DNA of 37,658 nt, taken from contig RPRQ01000043.1 in NCBI GenBank assembly GCA_003818205.1, positions 1 to 37,658 of the forward strand, given 5' to 3'. Under the pieces are notes generated by a model. That model made no database searches. It was not told where the DNA came from and saw only the letters and a list, made by a program, of their open reading frames with translations. Numbering within the stretch: the first letter of the stretch is position 1; each line of letters begins with the position of its first letter. This DNA is from Bacteroidales bacterium (lineage in GTDB: Bacteria > Bacteroidota > Bacteroidia > Bacteroidales > Tenuifilaceae). Of the stretch, positions 34,139-37,658 are shown in pieces. Made by a program: the position numbers and the translations under genes.

Positions 34139-35187
34139 AAACCAAAGATATGACATCAATGGAGAGAGTGCTCACAACCCTTTCACATAAAGAGCCGGAT
34201 AGAGTTCCCCTTTTCCTTCTAGCAACAATGCATGGAGCAAAAGAGCTCGGAATGAGTATTAAGGACTATTTTGCCAAAGGAGAGAATGTGGCCGAAGGCC
34301 AACTACGAATAAACAGTAAATACCATACCGATTGTCTTTACCCTTTCTTTTATGCACCTCTTGAAACCGAAGCCTTTGGTGGAGATGTTATTTTCACAGA
34401 CGATGGTCCGCCAAACTCAGGTATTCCGTTAATAAAGGACATTGAAAAAATTAATTGTTTACAAGCACCAAAAGTAAAAGACACCAAAGTACTTCATAAA
34501 GTTTTAAAATCCATTCAGCTGCTAAAAGAAAAAGCAAAAGGTGAAACTCCAATTATTGGAGTGGTTATGTCTCCTTTTTCTCTACCCGTTTTACAGCTAG
34601 GATTCGAAAAGTATTTGGATATTATACACTTTCGCAAAGATATGTTTAATCATCTAATGCAGGTAAACCAAGAGTTTTGTATTGATTGGGCAAATGCACA
34701 ACTTGAAGCTGGTGCAACCGCTATTTGTTATTTTGATCCTGTTTCATCGTCAACGATTATTCCAAGAGAATTATACCTTGAAACAGGTCTCCAGATTGCT
34801 AAACAAACCATTGCCCAAATAAAAGGACCTACTGCAACGCACTTTGCATCTGGCAATTGCTTGCCAATCTCAGATTTGGTTTCTCAAACAGGAACAGCCG
34901 TTGTTGGAGTTAGCTCAAATGAAGACATTGGAGTAATAAAAAATGCATTTAAAGACAAGTTAACCGTTTTGGGCAACCTTAACGGCGTTGAAATGCGAAG
35001 GTGGACACGGGAAGAAACCCATAGAATTGTTCGCGATATTATTCAAAAAGCAGCACCTAGCGGAGGTTTTATTTTATCAGATAATCATGGAGAAATACCT
35101 TTTCAAGTTCCTGATGAGGTACTACTTACTATTTCCGAAACAGTGCAAACGTTTGGAGTCTATCCTATTACTAAGAAACAGCAATGA
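34135..35187 (+). CDS. UroD-family methyltransferase-like protein (MtaA/MtbA branch) with altered zinc site
   Basis: A 350-residue TIM-barrel protein of the uroporphyrinogen decarboxylase superfamily. Starting MTSMERVLTTLSHKEPDRVP and the linkage to a corrinoid protein place it with corrinoid-dependent methyltransferases, not haem biosynthesis. MtaA/MtbA bind zinc by His-x-Cys and a distant Cys. Here the first site reads His236-Phe-Ala238 (THFASGNC), and the second segment reads LSDNHGEIP with His318 where a Cys is expected. Only Cys242 is near. Either another ligand set binds zinc, or the enzyme does not activate a thiol. It overlaps both neighbours as ATGA and so is made in step with the corrinoid protein and the kinase. 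Confidence 0.85.
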   Translation: MKTKDMTSMERVLTTLSHKEPDRVPLFLLATMHGAKELGMSIKDYFAKGENVAEGQLRINSKYHTDCLYPFFYAPLETEAFGGDVIFTDDGPPNSGIPLIKDIEKINCLQAPKVKDTKVLHKVLKSIQLLKEKAKGETPIIGVVMSPFSLPVLQLGFEKYLDIIHFRKDMFNHLMQVNQEFCIDWANAQLEAGATAICYFDPVSSSTIIPRELYLETGLQIAKQTIAQIKGPTATHFASGNCLPISDLVSQTGTAVVGVSSNEDIGVIKNAFKDKLTVLGNLNGVEMRRWTREETHRIVRDIIQKAAPSGGFILSDNHGEIPFQVPDEVLLTISETVQTFGVYPITKKQQ

Positions 35188-36941
35188 CAGATAAACTATG
35201 TATATTCGTTTGCAACTCATTAGTAGCTGAAGTAAGTCATATTATTCAAACTGGTAATTATCCAGATGTTAAACTCATGACTTACAACTCATCATGTGGC
35301 AGAAGGCCTGATAAAGATAAAATACTTCCAGATTTAACTTCAGATGAATTAAACCAGTATTCAAGGGTTTTATTCTTTGGAGGTTTGTGTCAAAAAAGAT
35401 TTAAAGAAGAGATTCCTCAAAATAGAAAGATTGAGTTTATTAACTTCGAACAATGCTTCGAGCTAATCCTTAACAAGGAAAGCATATATCATTTCATTAA
35501 ACAGGGGGATTATCTTGTTTCAAACGGTTGGTTAAGAAATTATAAGCAGCATATTGTAGATTGGGGCTTTGATGAGAAATCGTCGAAGATTTTCTTTAAT
35601 GAATCATTAAAAAAAATACTATTTCTTGATACGGGGATAAGCGGTGATTTTAAGCCGAATTTAATAGCCCTCTCAGAATACATGGGCTTACCTTATGAAG
35701 TCTTTCCGGTAGGTTTATCGCATTGTATTAACTTTCTTGATGCGCAAGTTTCAAAATGGAGAGTTGATGTTGAGCGAAATAGCATAAACGAAAAACTTTC
35801 AGCAATTACAAAAGAGAGTGCGGATTATTTAATCATTTTCAAACATCTTCAAAATCTTGTTGATATTATTGAAGAATCACTAATAGTAAAAGAAGTATTA
35901 TGGTTATTAAACCTTCTTTTTGCACCATACCAGATTGGATTTCAGAATTATTTCAATGGGGCTGAAGGCAATATTATTTGGTTAAATAGTTATAATATAG
36001 ATACTAAAATAAACCAGAATGATTTCTTTTCCATTGAAATAACTCATCAAAATGAAACACTTGGTGTATTTAAAATTTATGGCGTTAAGTTTCCAGAATA
36101 TATTGAACAATACAAAAGGATATGGCCTGTTATCAGCAAGATTTGTGGATTATCCATAGCAAATGCAAGAAAATATAAAATAACTCAGGATCAAAAGGAA
36201 CAGTTACAACACAAATCCCAAGTGTTAATTGAACTAATGCTGTCAAAAGACAAACTGCTTTCTATTATCGCTCATGATTTAAAAGGTCCGTTTAACGTAC
36301 TTTTAGGCTATTCCGAACTTCTAGTTGAAAACCATCGAATTTATAATGTTGATAAAACTCAACATATTATTGAAAGTTTACATTCAACAACTGTGCAAAC
36401 TTTAAAATTATTGGAGAACTTATTAGACTGGGCACGCAGTCAACAGAACGGAATAACTTTTAATCCTATTAAAACCGACTTGATTCTTGTTGTAAATACA
36501 ATAGTTGAACTATTAAATCCGATAGCAAGGGCTAAAAATATATCTCTGATAATGGATATAAAAACTCCATGTTTTGTTTTAGCTGATATATACATGATAA
36601 ATGCAGTGTTACGAAACTTAATCAGCAACGCAATAAAGTTTACTCAAAAAGGCGGCAGTATTAAAATAGAAACAAAAGACCAGGACTCAATGGTTCATGT
36701 ATCAGTATCCGATAATGGTATTGGAATTAAGCCTGATGACATTGCTAAACTATTTCGAATCGATACAAATATAAACCAACTAGGCACTTCTGGAGAAAAA
36801 GGAACTGGTCTAGGGTTACTTTTGTGTAAAGAATTTGTTGAAAAACATGGAGGGAAAATTTGGGTTGAAAGCGAGGTAGGCAATGGGAGCAAATTTATTT
36901 TTTCGTTAAATAAAACCCGAGATTTCCAAGAAGAGCAATAG
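35184..36941 (+). CDS. DUF1638-histidine kinase fusion
   Basis: A 585-residue soluble sensor kinase with no membrane segment. Residues 1 to about 195 look like DUF1638, a domain seen beside corrinoid methyltransferases: FFGGLCQ (Cys69), FINFEQCFELILNKESIYHF (Cys91), YLVSNGWLRNY, LFLDTGISG and LSHCINFLD (Cys181). Residues about 205-330 are a GAF-like or other sensory region. A short coil leads to the kinase: His364 in IIAHDLKGPFN, Asn478/Asn482 (NLISNAIKF), DNGIGI and GTGLGLLL. There is no receiver domain and no response regulator nearby, so its target is elsewhere. Fusion and ATGA coupling to the methyltransferase suggest it reads the methylation, redox or ligand state of the corrinoid pair. 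Confidence 0.85.
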   Translation: MTDKLCIFVCNSLVAEVSHIIQTGNYPDVKLMTYNSSCGRRPDKDKILPDLTSDELNQYSRVLFFGGLCQKRFKEEIPQNRKIEFINFEQCFELILNKESIYHFIKQGDYLVSNGWLRNYKQHIVDWGFDEKSSKIFFNESLKKILFLDTGISGDFKPNLIALSEYMGLPYEVFPVGLSHCINFLDAQVSKWRVDVERNSINEKLSAITKESADYLIIFKHLQNLVDIIEESLIVKEVLWLLNLLFAPYQIGFQNYFNGAEGNIIWLNSYNIDTKINQNDFFSIEITHQNETLGVFKIYGVKFPEYIEQYKRIWPVISKICGLSIANARKYKITQDQKEQLQHKSQVLIELMLSKDKLLSIIAHDLKGPFNVLLGYSELLVENHRIYNVDKTQHIIESLHSTTVQTLKLLENLLDWARSQQNGITFNPIKTDLILVVNTIVELLNPIARAKNISLIMDIKTPCFVLADIYMINAVLRNLISNAIKFTQKGGSIKIETKDQDSMVHVSVSDNGIGIKPDDIAKLFRIDTNINQLGTSGEKGTGLGLLLCKEFVEKHGGKIWVESEVGNGSKFIFSLNKTRDFQEEQ

Positions 36942-37021
36942 ATTTTCGCATATTAAATAATCAGGTTGAAAAGCCATTTATAAAAAACTGTAGAAATCTA
37001 TTTTTATTCTAACAGAGAATA

Positions 37022-37116
37022 AGACTATTACAGAAATCATCTCTATTCAACATGTTACTAGTTTTCGTAACTCATTCCCAGCCTATCTCGATGCGGATGA
37101 GTTTAATATCAAGTAA
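37022..37116 (+). pseudogene. 3' remnant of a second omega-amidase gene
   Basis: The 63 bases 37054-37116 match the last 63 bases of the amidase gene (32943-33005) at 48 positions by my count. They encode FRNSFPAYLDADEFNIK and a stop, against FRNSFPAHLDADEFEIK. Weaker similarity extends upstream (ACTATTAC near 37024 against 32880) with apparent deletions. Most changes are at third codon positions, so the copy diverged while still coding and decayed later. No start or catalytic residues remain. Confidence 0.8.
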
Positions 37117-37194
37117 AAGATAAAATTCAGAGTACAAAAAACAAAAGGCTGTAGTTTAGAATAACATGTTAATCTTAGCGTTTTCTTTGTGTTC

Positions 37195-37233
37195 CTGCCT
37201 ACCAAAGTAAAAGACTTTTTTACGGTGGGCAGG
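37195..37233. repeat. Palindrome with CCTGCCTACC ends
   Basis: CCTGCCTACC (37195-37204) and GGTGGGCAGG (37224-37233) enclose a 19-base AT-rich centre. The palindrome sits within a CTTAGCG/GCAAAG repeat, as at 3203-3225. Confidence 0.6.
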
Positions 37234-37342
37234 TTAGATACTTTGTGAATAAAAAGATTTGCCACTAAGACGCAAAGTATAACTAGGGTCTGCTGATTAA
37301 GTCACAAATAGGTTTATAAAGCCATTAAAAATAAACCTCAGA

Positions 37343-37451
37343 GGGTAGGGACGACATTATGAAGTAGATAGAACAGAGAATAATGTCATGCCTACGGCAT
37401 TTCATCTGCTCCCAGCTATATTTTATTCCATAATGTCATCCCTACGGGATT
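37343..37451. repeat. Three-copy AATGTCAT-CCTACGG repeat
   Basis: Two direct copies (37380-37401 and 37430-37451) differ at two positions that form a base pair: TGCCTACGGCA against TCCCTACGGGA. A third, inverted and less perfect copy lies at 37343-37360. Similar GTCC-gta-GGAC structure occurs at 9880-9890. Confidence 0.7.
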
Positions 37452-37566
37452 AAAATTAGAATAACAAGTACACGTATTTTAGGCTTTTACATAAAAAGTG
37501 CTTGCGCATACACAGAAAAAAATGTTGTAATATTTTCATTATTAACCGAGAAAAAAATCTAAAATC

Positions 37567-37658
37567 AATAGGTCGCAGCGATGCTGCTTCTAGCTAAAAT
37601 GTAATCGTCTATTCTACAAATAGTTCGCAGCAATGCTGCTTTTCTATAGTCGCATAGC
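37567..37658 (+). repeat. 98-base-type element, copy 2 (cut by window end)
   Basis: It begins with AATAGGTC and carries two GCAGC-n3-GCTGC hairpins (from 37576 and 37627). It matches the minus strand of 14678-14775. By alignment about 11 bases are missing beyond the window. Confidence 0.78.

Larger units (their letters stand above)
36942..37658. other. Gene-free end region with pseudogene fragment and repeats
   Basis: These 717 bases hold a decayed fragment of an amidase gene, a CTTAGCG-type repeat interrupted by a palindrome, three copies of an AATGTCAT/CCTACGG repeat, and a 98-base-type element running off the end. No intact gene is seen. Confidence 0.75.

Noticed and set aside
34135-35187. 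Haem biosynthesis uroporphyrinogen decarboxylase (hemE)
   Set aside because: The sequence belongs to the methyltransferase-type branch by context (coupled corrinoid protein) and N-terminus, and no haem genes are near.
37004-37022. Terminator of the corrinoid operon
   Set aside because: TTATTCT/AGAATAA can form a 7-base-pair stem, but it is all weak pairs with no T run. The operon's true end is not visible.

Overview
The window looks like chromosomal DNA of an AT-rich, probably anaerobic or facultative member of the Bacteroidota (Bacteroidales/Marinilabiliales-like). The signs are a type IX secretion sorting domain (19305-19799), a hybrid two-component protein with an AraC-type output domain, a large FtsX/MacB-type permease of the Bacteroidota kind, and many TAnnTTTG promoter -7 elements in place of E. 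coli-type promoters. Most genes lack an obvious Shine-Dalgarno. Taxonomy is inferred from gene style only. I saw no rRNA, tRNA, CRISPR array or complete insertion sequence.

Region 1 (about 0.4-11.5 kb) concerns citrate and the tricarboxylate steps around it. A two-gene citrate lyase operon (a citD-citE fusion, then citF) runs rightward and ends at a strong hairpin terminator. It converges on a leftward series: sodium:solute symporter, isocitrate dehydrogenase-like enzyme, a degenerate HD-domain protein, and two aconitase-superfamily enzymes that each carry fused large and small domains. Together they could take up an organic acid, isomerise citrate to isocitrate and oxidise it to 2-oxoglutarate, while citrate lyase splits citrate to acetate and oxaloacetate. 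Substrates of the two aconitase paralogues and the transporter are not settled by sequence. citC, citX and citG are not in the window.

Region 2 (11.6-16 kb) has a secreted seven-repeat beta-propeller protein and two divergent DEAD-box RNA helicases (DbpA-like and RhlE-like), separated by a structured dispersed repeat.

Region 3 (16-27 kb) is signalling and envelope. A 1014-residue TPR-histidine kinase-receiver-AraC protein precedes two secreted proteins. An FtsX/MacB-type permease is divergent from an NtrC-type response regulator and its kinase, and the regulator is preceded by two interleaved inverted repeats.

Region 4 (27-33 kb) has a secreted TlpA-like thioredoxin protein, a YyaL/DUF255 protein, a beta-carbonic anhydrase, and an overlapping aminotransferase/omega-amidase pair.

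Region 5 (33-37 kb) is the most interesting. Three translationally coupled genes encode a corrinoid-binding protein, a UroD-family methyltransferase-like protein lacking the expected zinc-site cysteines, and a DUF1638-histidine kinase fusion. The block lies between the intact amidase gene and a decayed second copy of that gene's 3' end, so it may be a small island. I infer a corrinoid-linked sensory system.

The intergenic spaces are rich in dispersed palindromic repeats of at least six families. Some recur in the window, and one pair shows a compensatory base change that preserves a hairpin.
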